From NCBI GenBank assembly GCA_947258905.1, contig CAMYKF010000728.1, forward strand, positions 1-8,581: a DNA stretch of 8,581 nt, read 5' to 3'. Every line of letters begins with the position of its first letter. The first letter of the stretch is position 1. The translations under genes were made by a program, and so were the position numbers. Source of the stretch: an uncultured Pirellulaceae bacterium. GTDB lineage: Bacteria > Planctomycetota > Planctomycetia > Pirellulales > Pirellulaceae. The notes under the pieces were generated by a model. The model was not told the origin of the DNA. It did no database searches and worked only from the letters and a program-made list of their open reading frames with translations. Positions 1 through 6,581 of the stretch are shown one piece after another.

Positions 1-34
1 AGGTTTACGTTTTGCCGCCAGGATTGCACCTTAC

Positions 35-78
35 CCCTCATCCGGCCTTTGGCCACCTTCTCCCCCAAGGGGAGAAGG
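35..78 (+). repeat. Double-hairpin intergenic repeat, copy 1
   Basis: The element begins with CCCTCATCC (35-43), then a small stem GGCC-TTT-GGCC (44-54), then a perfect 10-bp stem CCTTCTCCCC / GGGGAGAAGG (56-65 and 69-78) with loop CAA. It lies 48 bp beyond the stop codon of the minus-strand gene ending at 127. Two further copies with the same architecture are at 7714-7763 (inverted) and 7811-7863. The layout resembles REP-type palindromic elements. It could also act as a transcription terminator or mRNA-stabilising structure, although no U-run follows the stems. Confidence 0.8.
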
Positions 79-126
79 CCGGGTCGCTGCACTGAAAACT
101 CAAACCTGATATCTACAACCTGGACT

Positions 127-1236
127 CTACGGCAACGGTACGACTTTCAGGTCGTGGCTGTTGTCTTCGTTTTTGACAATCAACAGCGCATGATCCGGAC
201 CATAACGATCCAGCTGGACCGTGCCTTCCAGATCGCCAAGCGTGTCATAGGTCTGGCCTTCGGTGCCGCCGCGGGTCACCGGATCGGTGATCCCTTCAGG
301 GCGAGTGATATCGGAGGTCGAGATTTTCATCATGCCCCGGGAACTGTTGGCCATCAGAATGAACTTCTCACCATCTTTCTTGTACACGAACATATCGAGG
401 GGCCGGTTGCGGTTGCCCAGTTCGGCCACGGTGGTGCCGCGAATCTTGTCACCGGACGTGATTTCGGACAGCGGGAACCGGACCAGCGGCGTGCAGGTGT
501 AGGCAGCCACGATGTACGGCTCATTGTCCAGAGTAATCCCGGCAAAGGTGCGGACCGGGGCATGCGTTTCCCAGGAACCGTGCGCTCCGTGATAGACTTC
601 CAGCGCCGTGCCGGCGGTATCTTCGGCAAAGGGGTACGGGATGGCACGCAGGTTGGAGGCAAAGTCCTCGTTGGTCAGCCCGGCGACGACAATCTGGTTA
701 TCGATCAGCGAGATATCGGTAATGGACAACATGCGTTGCGGTCGACCGCGGCGGTCTTTGGCGTCTGCGGCGGGTGGATTGGGCAGTTCGGCGACAGCGT
801 GCGGAATATCTTTCAGGTCCAGCGTGTCAATGGAGCCGTCGCTGGCCACGGTGGCAATCGCTGCGGTGGCATCCGGCCCCGTGCCGCGGGAGACCGACAG
901 ATATGAGACACCGCTAATCGGATTGACCGCCAGGTCGTTGATGACGATCTGGTCGGCGGCCGTTCCCAGCGCTGCAGCCAGCTTTTCATCAATGCCGGTA
1001 ATTTCAAAAGGTGCAAACTCGCCGCTTTCCCGATCACCGGTATCCAGGGCAAACACACTGGCCGATTTGGGATCGCCCACAAACAACACGCCATCGGGAC
1101 CGAAGGCCAGCGGACCGGCGTGGGCAACCGCCGCCTCACCGGTTGTCAATTTTTCCAGATGTTCCTGAGCGGTGACGCATTGAGACACAAGCAACAGGGC
1201 CAGGCAAACGGTGCCGCAGCGAATGGCAAAAGACAT
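127..1236 (-). CDS. Secreted beta-propeller-like protein of unknown function
   Basis: This encodes a 369-residue protein with an N-terminal signal peptide: a hydrophobic core around residues 8-22 and probable cleavage near TAQ (22-24). It should therefore be exported. Residues 41-67 (GPLAFGPDGVLFVGD followed by a VFALDTG stretch) read like one blade of an NHL/SMP-30/quinoprotein-type beta-propeller, and similar strand-turn patterns recur along the protein. No catalytic motif is recognisable. The ATG at 1236 is chosen over an upstream in-frame start at 1365 because a Shine-Dalgarno AGGAG lies 7 bases before it (complement of 1244-1248) and because the signal peptide begins there; the extra 43 residues of the longer form look like translated intergenic repeat. 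The gene is divergent from the sulfatase across 355 bp. The propeller call is inference from local pattern only. Confidence 0.85.
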   Translation of the reverse strand: MSFAIRCGTVCLALLLVSQCVTAQEHLEKLTTGEAAVAHAGPLAFGPDGVLFVGDPKSASVFALDTGDRESGEFAPFEITGIDEKLAAALGTAADQIVINDLAVNPISGVSYLSVSRGTGPDATAAIATVASDGSIDTLDLKDIPHAVAELPNPPAADAKDRRGRPQRMLSITDISLIDNQIVVAGLTNEDFASNLRAIPYPFAEDTAGTALEVYHGAHGSWETHAPVRTFAGITLDNEPYIVAAYTCTPLVRFPLSEITSGDKIRGTTVAELGNRNRPLDMFVYKKDGEKFILMANSSRGMMKISTSDITRPEGITDPVTRGGTEGQTYDTLGDLEGTVQLDRYGPDHALLIVKNEDNSHDLKVVPLP

Positions 1237-1336
1237 GACAGAACTCCTGACGACCAATGAGCAAATGAGACAGCGGATCCGGCCTATCAGGCTAACGCAC
1301 GCCGGGCGGCTTGAACAGCATTTTTGCCCAGGTTTG

Positions 1337-1394
1337 AAGGTCAAAAGTCGAAAGTCGCAGGTCACAGGATTCGGCGAGTTAATTCACAATTCAC
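1337..1394. repeat. Degenerate heptanucleotide tandem arrays
   Basis: Positions 1337-1364 read as four 7-base units of the form NARGTCR (AAGGTCA, AAAGTCG, AAAGTCG, CAGGTCA), with a decayed fifth unit to 1371. Ten bases later AATTCAC is repeated twice in tandem (1381-1394). Both arrays have period 7. The arrangement resembles the short tandemly repeated heptad sequences described in cyanobacterial genomes; the function is unknown. Confidence 0.65.
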
Positions 1395-1403
1395 GCGGTA
1401 CTC

Positions 1404-1447
1404 GAAAACTTCTGCCTTGGACATTCCTGGTTCGACATTCTGCGGTT
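1404..1447 (-). repeat. 44-bp dispersed intergenic repeat, copy A
   Basis: Read on the minus strand this begins AACCGCAGAATGTCGAAC and ends GGCAGAAGTTTTC. It matches positions 4483-4526 on the plus strand at 39 of 44 bases. Both copies are intergenic and lie upstream of genes for exported proteins. The core contains a TCGAA/TTCGA-type inverted repeat, better preserved in the other copy. I see no open reading frame or terminal duplication that would make it an insertion sequence. Confidence 0.75.
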
Positions 1448-1527
1448 TCGGGCAGGGCAGGCGGCTGCAGATCGCAGGCTGGAGAAATCTGCCACGCAAC
1501 CCCGACTTCAACTCAAACCTCAGCCTT

Positions 1528-1588
1528 AACATACCCTGGCCTTAACATGTGCTGACCGGGAGTTGATGTTAAGGTTGAGGGTAATGTT
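1528..1588. repeat. Inverted repeat ending at the sulfatase start
   Basis: The left arm (1528-1548, AACATACCCTGG then CCTTAACAT) and the right arm (1566-1588, ATGTTAAGGTTGAGGG then TAATGTT) are complementary with one single-base bulge and two mismatches, around a 17-base loop. The right arm ends 3 bases before the ATG at 1592 and contains the only Shine-Dalgarno-like bases there (GAGGG, 1577-1581). If transcribed, folding would hide that site. The TTAAGGTTGA core is shared with the repeat at 6582-6683. Confidence 0.65.
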
Positions 1589-1591
1589 TCC

Positions 1592-3007
1592 ATGACACGT
1601 GTCACAAGATCCACCATGAATCGTATCGCACCGCTTTCCATTTTGCTGTCGCTTGTAGTCTTTGCCGGCCTTTCGGCTGACGAGACGAAACCCAACATTA
1701 TCTTCATTCTGGCTGACGATCTGGGCTACGGCGATGTGGGCTTCATGGGGCAAAGCCGTTTTGAGACGCCCTGTCTGGACCGCATGGCGCGGGAAGGTAT
1801 CGTGTTTACGCAATTCTATTCCGGCAGCACGGTGTGCGCGCCGTCGCGGGCCTGCCTGTTGACCGGCCAGCACACGGGTCATGTCTTCCAGCGGTTCAAT
1901 GGCGAAATCTGTTTTCGAGCCGATCCGCAAGACGTCACGATTGCAGCGTTGTTGCAACAGGCCGGTTACCACACCGCGATGATTGGAAAATCGGGTCTGG
2001 CCTGCCGCAGCAACGACGGCTTGTTGCCGCGCAACAAGGGCTTTGATTACTTTTATGGATTCCTTGGCCACCGGGCAGCACACCGCTACTACCCGAAAAC
2101 GCTGTGGCAAAACGGCGAGCAGGTACGATTCGACAATAACTCGGGTAAACAGGGAGACGTTTACAGCGGCGAGGTGTTTCTCGAACAGTCGCTACGCTGG
2201 ATCGAGGACCATCAGAAGTCTCCTTTCTTTCTGCACGTGTCGTTGCAACAACCGCATGCGGACCTGGCGGCTCCGGCCGGGTTCCGTGACCGGCATGTCG
2301 GTGCGTTCGACGAAACGCCTTTCCCGGATGGCGAGCACTACCGGGCCGAGTCGCATCCCAAAGCCACGTTTGTGGGCATGGTTCAGTACCTGGATCATTC
2401 GGTCGGCCACATTCTCGACAAGCTGGTGGAACTGGGCATCGACGACAACACCTACGTGTTCTTTTCCAGCGACAATGGCCCGCATTTCGAGGGCGGCGCG
2501 CACCCGGACCACTTTGATTCCAACGGGCCGCTGCGAGGAGGGAAACGTGATTTGTATGAAGGCGGTATTCGCGTGCCGTTTGTGGTGTGGGCACCAGGAC
2601 GAATCACGGCTGGACATCGCTCGGATCATGCCGGGGCGTTTTGGGACTTTGTGCCGACGGCCTGCGAACTGGCAGGGATTGCCTCGCCCGAAAACACTGA
2701 CGGCATCTCCCTCGTGCCCACGCTGCACGATTCGGGCTCGCAGCCGGCCCACGACCATTTGTATTGGGAATTCTATGAACAAGGCGGCAAGCAGGCAGTG
2801 CGTTTCGGCGACTGGAAGGCCGTGCGTTTGCAAGTCAGCGAGAATCCACAGCGACCGCTGGAGCTGTACAACCTGGCGGACGATGTCGGTGAGACGCGCA
2901 ATGTGGCCGCCGATTATCCCGATCTTGTCGAAGATGCCGCGCGGCTGATGCAACAGCTGCGGACGCCCCATCCCCACAGACTACTGATTGGAAGTGCGGA
3001 GAAATAG
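1592..3007 (+). CDS. Secreted type I sulfatase (FGly-dependent)
   Basis: This 471-residue protein belongs to the sulfatase/alkaline phosphatase superfamily and should hydrolyse a sulfate ester, probably on a polysaccharide, outside the cytoplasm. A signal peptide occupies residues 9-29. The formylglycine signature C-A-P-S-R is at 82-86, so Cys82 is the residue a maturation enzyme would oxidise. Metal ligands are Asp42/Asp43 (ADD) and Asp294/Asn295 (SSDNGPH). Lys133, His222 (QQPHADL) and Lys318 (GGKRD) match the conserved sulfate-site positions. The usual GKWxLG motif reads GKSGLA (132-137), so Trp is replaced by Ser. Length is normal for the family. ATG 1616, eight codons downstream, is an alternative start that gives a compact signal peptide; neither start has a strong ribosome binding site. 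No maturase or sulfatase regulator is in view, and the substrate cannot be read from sequence. Confidence 0.95.
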   Translation: MTRVTRSTMNRIAPLSILLSLVVFAGLSADETKPNIIFILADDLGYGDVGFMGQSRFETPCLDRMAREGIVFTQFYSGSTVCAPSRACLLTGQHTGHVFQRFNGEICFRADPQDVTIAALLQQAGYHTAMIGKSGLACRSNDGLLPRNKGFDYFYGFLGHRAAHRYYPKTLWQNGEQVRFDNNSGKQGDVYSGEVFLEQSLRWIEDHQKSPFFLHVSLQQPHADLAAPAGFRDRHVGAFDETPFPDGEHYRAESHPKATFVGMVQYLDHSVGHILDKLVELGIDDNTYVFFSSDNGPHFEGGAHPDHFDSNGPLRGGKRDLYEGGIRVPFVVWAPGRITAGHRSDHAGAFWDFVPTACELAGIASPENTDGISLVPTLHDSGSQPAHDHLYWEFYEQGGKQAVRFGDWKAVRLQVSENPQRPLELYNLADDVGETRNVAADYPDLVEDAARLMQQLRTPHPHRLLIGSAEK

Positions 3008-3023
3008 CACACGCAAGCAGGAC

Positions 3024-3044
3024 CGGAGGGCTCGCGCCCTTCCG
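3024..3044. terminator. Hairpin between convergent genes
   Basis: CGGAGGGC and GCCCTTCCG flank a TCGC loop and form a stem of about 7-8 bp containing one bulge or wobble. It sits 16 bp after the sulfatase stop and 50 bp from the stop of the convergent protease gene, which suits a bidirectional terminator. There is no clear U-run on either side, so it could equally be another short palindromic repeat. A 10-bp palindrome CTCGGCCGAG follows at 3063-3072. Confidence 0.45.
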
Positions 3045-3093
3045 CTACTATTCCGGGACGCCCTCGGCCGAGCCATTGGTGGCACCGAATCCG

Positions 3094-3864
3094 TCAGGCG
3101 GCAAGCTGCCGACGTCGTCGCAACGCCAACATACCTGTCAGGCCCGCCAGGACCAGTGCCGATCCGGGCTCGGGCACTGCGGTGGAAAAGCTGCTGCCGC
3201 GTGCAACCGCGATTTGTGAAGCATTCAGTCGATGACCCGGATTGGGGGCCCCGCCTTCCTGCATCAGGTTCTCGGATTCGACAATATGGACAAGGCCCAG
3301 GTTGTGTCCGATTTCGTGAGCGACCACCGAAGCAACGACTTCCTGACCGGGCTTGAAAGTTACCAGGTTGTCGCCGACATGCTGGGTGATACCATTGCCG
3401 CCAATGTAGGCCAGACCGTTTGCCGCGTTCTCACCCACATCGTCGAAGCCAGCCGCAATCTCCACAAAGAACATGTTGATCACATTGGGATCGGGATCAA
3501 TGTGTCCTGCGGGCATCGCGTTTGCGACGATGGTGCCCAAGTCGCTTGTCGGACGCGGGCTGCTCGAACCCACATTGGCAAACGTATTGTTCCAGTATTC
3601 TGGCGCCTGAAAGCTGATTTGAATCCCGGCCTGAGCCCAGATCTCGTTGATGTACCCCTCGATATCGGGCTGCTGAAACGAGTTGCCAAAAAACTCGGCC
3701 TGATTGGACCCGCCGGTATTGGACAGAATCACCGGATTAACGGTGACCTGCATGGTAATCGCCATGGGCGGATTGGTAACCAGATCAGCCTGAACCACTG
3801 ACGTGACGCAAAGACTGCTGATCAACAAGCTAGCAATGACGAGGGAGCGCGTAGCGGCAAACAT
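3094..3864 (-). CDS. PEP-CTERM-anchored metzincin zinc metalloprotease
   Basis: This 256-residue protein is exported and probably held at the cell surface. An N-terminal signal peptide covers about residues 1-26 (cleavage near VQA-D). The extended zinc-binding motif HEIGHNLGLVH is at 183-193, so His183, His187 and His193 bind zinc and Glu184 is the catalytic base; Met201 (NLM) is a plausible Met-turn, the metzincin hallmark. The C-terminus is a textbook PEP-CTERM signal: VPEPGS (230-235), a hydrophobic stretch (236-248) and an Arg run (249-252). In this family the tail is recognised by exosortase, which is not in the window. Residues 60-180 are probably the N-terminal part of the catalytic domain. 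No cysteine-switch propeptide is visible. The start at 3864 is the only one preserving the signal peptide; ribosome binding bases are weak. It converges on the sulfatase, and proteolytic substrates are unknown. Confidence 0.92.
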   Translation of the reverse strand: MFAATRSLVIASLLISSLCVTSVVQADLVTNPPMAITMQVTVNPVILSNTGGSNQAEFFGNSFQQPDIEGYINEIWAQAGIQISFQAPEYWNNTFANVGSSSPRPTSDLGTIVANAMPAGHIDPDPNVINMFFVEIAAGFDDVGENAANGLAYIGGNGITQHVGDNLVTFKPGQEVVASVVAHEIGHNLGLVHIVESENLMQEGGAPNPGHRLNASQIAVARGSSFSTAVPEPGSALVLAGLTGMLALRRRRQLAA

Positions 3865-3916
3865 GGAAATAGCCTGACTCGCTGAAAGGTTACAACGGAC
3901 AAGAAAGGCACACGCC

Positions 3917-3944
3917 GATATATGATCTGCATCGGAATCGCCAA
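3917..3944 (-). promoter_or_regulatory. Possible sigma70-like promoter of the protease gene
   Basis: On the minus strand TTGGCG (3944-3939) and TATATC (3922-3917) are separated by 16 bases, and the latter lies 52 bases before the ATG at 3864. Spacing and position fit a housekeeping promoter, but both hexamers are imperfect and planctomycete promoters are poorly defined. Confidence 0.3.
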
Positions 3945-3999
3945 CAGCTTGCGCCCAGCCGGCAAAGGCACAATCAGAAAAAAACTAGCTCAGGACTTT

Positions 4000-4009
4000 C
4001 ACACGTGTG
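4000..4009. promoter_or_regulatory. Perfect 10-bp palindrome, possible operator
   Basis: CACACGTGTG is a perfect palindrome in the 250-bp gap between the protease gene and the lipoprotein gene, about 55 bp upstream of the proposed -35 of the protease gene. It is flanked by A-rich tracts. A dimeric regulator could bind here, but a palindrome this short can also arise by chance. Confidence 0.3.
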
Positions 4010-4044
4010 CTGAAAAAACCGGTTGACCAGGCTCAAACAAGAAC

Positions 4045-4071
4045 AACCGCGACTCATCTGGAGTCACGGTT
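4045..4071 (-). terminator. Rho-independent terminator of the lipoprotein gene
   Basis: On the minus strand AACCGTGACTC and GAGTCGCGGTT form an 11-bp stem with a 5-base loop. The single non-Watson-Crick pair is a G-U wobble in minus-strand RNA but a C-A mismatch in plus-strand RNA. The stem is followed on the minus strand by the T-rich run GTTCTTGTTT. It lies 43 bp after the lipoprotein stop codon. Strand-specific pairing plus the tail make this the clearest terminator in the window. Confidence 0.75.
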
Positions 4072-4114
4072 GCGGTTATGTCGGTTATAGGACGCTGCTG
4101 GCGGTGCCAATCGC

Positions 4115-4342
4115 CTACCATGAGCTACGGCGGTTACGAACCTGATTACGCACACGAGTACGGTTGGGTCGCTCGGCTCGCGGGCGAGTGCGAACACTTT
4201 GGCGTAGCTGGTGATTCTGCTGGTCCTGCCGGATTTGCTGGTTGATAGCCGAGCGCGTGATCATGCGACCAATATTGGGTCGGCAGCCGGTCGACATCAG
4301 GCACACGGCCAGCAACAAGGCGATGATGGAAAGACGTTGCAT
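4115..4342 (-). CDS. Small Arg/Gln-rich lipoprotein
   Basis: This encodes 75 residues. The N-terminus is a lipoprotein signal: MQR, a hydrophobic run (4-15), then LMSTGC with Cys20 as the lipidation site. The -3 residue is Ser rather than the usual Leu, so the lipobox is imperfect. The mature part is very basic and polar: 15 Arg, many Gln and Asn, no Lys, and Asp40 and Glu57 as the only acidic residues. Such a tail could bind polyanions such as nucleic acid, sulfated polysaccharide or membrane, but that is speculation. The ATG at 4342 is preferred over a TTG at 4354 because the signal peptide begins there and GAG lies about 9 bases upstream. A good terminator follows at 4045-4071. The gene is monocistronic in appearance and I do not recognise a family. 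Confidence 0.7.
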   Translation of the reverse strand: MQRLSIIALLLAVCLMSTGCRPNIGRMITRSAINQQIRQDQQNHQLRQSVRTRPRAERPNRTRVRNQVRNRRSSW

Positions 4343-4482
4343 GATAATTCTCAACAGGGCTGGTGATTGATGGTTTCAGCCGTGGATTACCGTTAATGGC
4401 AAAAAGGCGGACAGGAATTCTTGAAAATACGCTCGCGTCAGCGCCGAATCGGGATGTCCTGCGATTGTTCCGGCCAGACTCG

Positions 4483-4526
4483 AACCGCAGAATATCGAAC
4501 AAGGAATTTCGAAGGCAGAAGTTTCC
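4483..4526 (+). repeat. 44-bp dispersed intergenic repeat, copy B
   Basis: This begins AACCGCAGAATATCGAAC and ends GGCAGAAGTTTCC, matching the minus strand of 1404-1447 at 39 of 44 bases. The centre TCGAA(8 bases)TTCGA is an inverted repeat. It sits in the 277-bp gap between the 623-residue protein gene and the lipoprotein gene, upstream of the latter. No convincing promoter or terminator is seen in the rest of that gap. Confidence 0.75.
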
Positions 4527-4619
4527 AGCGGACGATTCCAACCAAAACGCTGCGGTTCCTCGTGGAAATCGAATAGCAACAAGCGGAGTTATTCATTCCA
4601 GCGTCTGTACTCCAACGGG

Positions 4620-6491
4620 TCAGGCTCGCCGAATAAAGTCGGCGGCGTAACTGCGGACTTCCTTGCCGTTAAGCACATGCACCATCCGCAATTGCTGCAC
4701 CGTTGAGTCGCTGAACTGGCCCAGCGGAACGTGCACCAGGGCCTTCTTGTAATGTTTGGCGATCTGCCGCCAAGCCGGTCCGGGCGGCAACTTGCTGACC
4801 AGAGCCACATGCCGGCAATCGCTGTAGCAACAGGCGGCGGCCAGCAGGCGTTCTTCCAGCGTCGTGGCGAAGTCAAATTGGGGACTCGTCCAGATATCGG
4901 GAATCGCAACCGGCGGATACAGGAACATGGCACCACCGTAGCTGGCCAGGCAGATGCCCGGACCCACCGGTTGCTGGTGGAAATCGGTACCAAAGAATGC
5001 CAGCGTCGACTCGTCCTTGTGCTCGGCAAACCAGGTCGTACGCCAGGGATAGTCACGGGGGTCGGCCGGTGAATCAAACAGCATCACGGCCGCATCGAGG
5101 TTGCCCTTATTGGGCGGCAACACCTTGACGTAGATATCGCCTTCGTACCAATGCCGCAATGTGTCGCGAATATCGATGCCATCCTTGACGCTGGTGGTGA
5201 ACTTTTCCGTCTTGGCGAGGTCCGCTCCCATGATTTGTCTGGCGCGATCGAAGACCGCACTGCGAAAGTTCTCGATCAGAACATCTTCGGGCGGCCAGCT
5301 GCATTGCGAATACGGATTCCAGCGCTGTTTCCACTGGCGGCGATCCTTTTCATCGGGCCGCGGTGTCAGCTGAATGTTGCTCCAGGTGACCGGCGGTCCC
5401 GCCAGGCGGTTCTTCATCAGCAGCACGTCGCCGTCGGGAAATGCCGCTTCATCGATGCCCATGCGAATGGAATCGAAAGGCGAGTTGCCCGCAAACGGAT
5501 AGTCCTTTGCGACTTCGAGGACCTCCAGTGCGAAACCATCTCCCACAATCTGTTTGGCGGCTGTGACGATCGTCGTCAGGTCGGGCGTCAGCCGGTGATC
5601 GATCAGCGTCAGATTGCGGATGTATTTGAGCATCTGCCGCAGCAAGAACGGAGTGACTTTCCTGGCCCGGCCCCTGAAGTTGGCCTTGTAATGCGAGCGG
5701 GCCGTGATCAGCAGCTGCTTGACGCCATCGATAGACAAATTGTCGTCGGGGGAAAGCTCAGCGCGGGCCTGTTCGTACAGCCCGGTGATATACGGCAACT
5801 CGCCCAGCATGAAATACAACGTCTGCGGCTCAACCGACCATGCACGGGACTCGTCCACCGCATCGTGATCCTCAGACTGTAACTGGCGATCGTGAAACGC
5901 AGCGCGGACCCAGGGCCAGTGCAACACGCTGCACACAAACAGAATCTTCTCGTAATCGATGGACAGCTCACGCAACATCCACCCCATATGATTGATCCGC
6001 TGGCGGACTTGCTCGTTTTGCGGTGGCGAAAGAAACGGCAGGATGGCAGCGGCGAACTGGGGCAAGGGCACTTTCTTCAACGCATAGGCATCGGGCAGAA
6101 TCGCCGTGTCGGCCTGAAAGCTTGCGGTTTCCAGGTCGATATAGCGACGCGGGATATGTTCGCCCATGGCTGTTCGCAGCGCTGCAATGACCGGCTGGCA
6201 CGGGTCGACGGGCACATAGCTGGCTGATGGCTCATCATCTTCATTCGAAGAAGCCGTGAAGTTGCCGGTTTCGCGTTGCGTAACGATTCCGGTCGTCGGT
6301 AACTGCAGGATGGACTGCTCCAGCGGCGTCGCGAATGAATCCGGCAACGGCACTGCCAGACAATCGAAGTTGCCGGCCAGCATGGCATGCCGTACCGTCC
6401 ACGCAAAATCGCCACTGCCGTGGACCACCGGTAGCGCTGTGACCCGCGGGCCGATCTTGAGGATTTCGTGAAAGTGCGATTGATCGGACAT
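4620..6491 (-). CDS. Large cytoplasmic protein paired with a MoxR ATPase, function unknown
   Basis: This 623-residue protein has no signal peptide or membrane segment and is probably cytoplasmic. Visible landmarks: an N-terminal PVVHGSGDFAWTVRHA (21-36) followed by FDCLAVPLP (42-50); an acidic linker SSNEDDE (81-87); VPVDPCQPVIAALR (93-106); a hydrophobic KILFVCSVLHWPWVR (182-196); and a Cys-containing LLAAACCYSDCRHVALVS (549-566) near the C-terminus. The first block, a beta-strand with HGSGD then a helix and a second strand, vaguely recalls the start of DUF5682/TIKI-like proteins that accompany MoxR ATPases in other bacteria, but the resemblance is weak and unverified. It is the second gene after the MoxR ATPase on the same strand, separated by 195 bp of repeat-rich DNA, so it may be co-transcribed. 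ATG 6491 lacks a strong ribosome binding site. No enzyme activity can be assigned. Confidence 0.85.
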   Translation of the reverse strand: MSDQSHFHEILKIGPRVTALPVVHGSGDFAWTVRHAMLAGNFDCLAVPLPDSFATPLEQSILQLPTTGIVTQRETGNFTASSNEDDEPSASYVPVDPCQPVIAALRTAMGEHIPRRYIDLETASFQADTAILPDAYALKKVPLPQFAAAILPFLSPPQNEQVRQRINHMGWMLRELSIDYEKILFVCSVLHWPWVRAAFHDRQLQSEDHDAVDESRAWSVEPQTLYFMLGELPYITGLYEQARAELSPDDNLSIDGVKQLLITARSHYKANFRGRARKVTPFLLRQMLKYIRNLTLIDHRLTPDLTTIVTAAKQIVGDGFALEVLEVAKDYPFAGNSPFDSIRMGIDEAAFPDGDVLLMKNRLAGPPVTWSNIQLTPRPDEKDRRQWKQRWNPYSQCSWPPEDVLIENFRSAVFDRARQIMGADLAKTEKFTTSVKDGIDIRDTLRHWYEGDIYVKVLPPNKGNLDAAVMLFDSPADPRDYPWRTTWFAEHKDESTLAFFGTDFHQQPVGPGICLASYGGAMFLYPPVAIPDIWTSPQFDFATTLEERLLAAACCYSDCRHVALVSKLPPGPAWRQIAKHYKKALVHVPLGQFSDSTVQQLRMVHVLNGKEVRSYAADFIRRA

Positions 6492-6506
6492 GGTTGACAG
6501 ACTCTG

Positions 6507-6534
6507 TTACGTCGTATCACTTACGTCGTATCAC
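6507..6534. repeat. Perfect 14-bp tandem repeat
   Basis: TTACGTCGTATCAC occurs twice in tandem (6507-6520 and 6521-6534), followed by a partial third unit CTACGTTGG (6535-6543). It begins 16 bp upstream of the ATG at 6491, in the leader of the 623-residue protein gene. It could be a regulator-binding array or a product of replication slippage. Confidence 0.8.
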
Positions 6535-6581
6535 CTACGTTGGGTCGTTCGAACACGGCCTGCACGAACCAACAAACGTTT

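Larger units (their letters stand above)
1237..1591. other. Divergent intergenic region, repeat-rich
   Basis: This 355-bp region separates two divergently transcribed genes and must carry both promoters, but I see no convincing -35/-10 pair. From left to right it holds the ribosome binding site of the minus-strand gene (1244-1248), two heptad arrays (1337-1371 and 1381-1394), a 44-bp dispersed repeat (1404-1447), a weak inverted repeat GCAGAT/ATCTGC (1467-1472 and 1487-1492), and a stem-loop reaching the sulfatase start (1528-1588). The short reading frames crossing it show no protein-like composition and I do not call them. Confidence 0.6.

Noticed and set aside
49..906. A 285-residue plus-strand reading frame opposite the propeller-like protein gene
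   Set aside because: The minus-strand frame has a signal peptide, a good ribosome binding site and propeller-like sequence. The plus-strand product has no recognisable motif and starts inside the hairpin repeat.
1983..2977. Long overlapping frames on both strands within the sulfatase gene
   Set aside because: The sulfatase frame carries every family motif. The alternatives are Arg/Thr/Ser-rich translations typical of out-of-frame GC-rich DNA.
3063..3072. Palindrome CTCGGCCGAG downstream of the protease gene
   Set aside because: It is only 10 bp with no loop or T-run, and is expected by chance in GC-rich DNA.
5151..5882. A 243-residue plus-strand frame inside the 623-residue protein gene
   Set aside because: It lies wholly opposite a longer frame with normal protein composition, and it has no ribosome binding site or motif.
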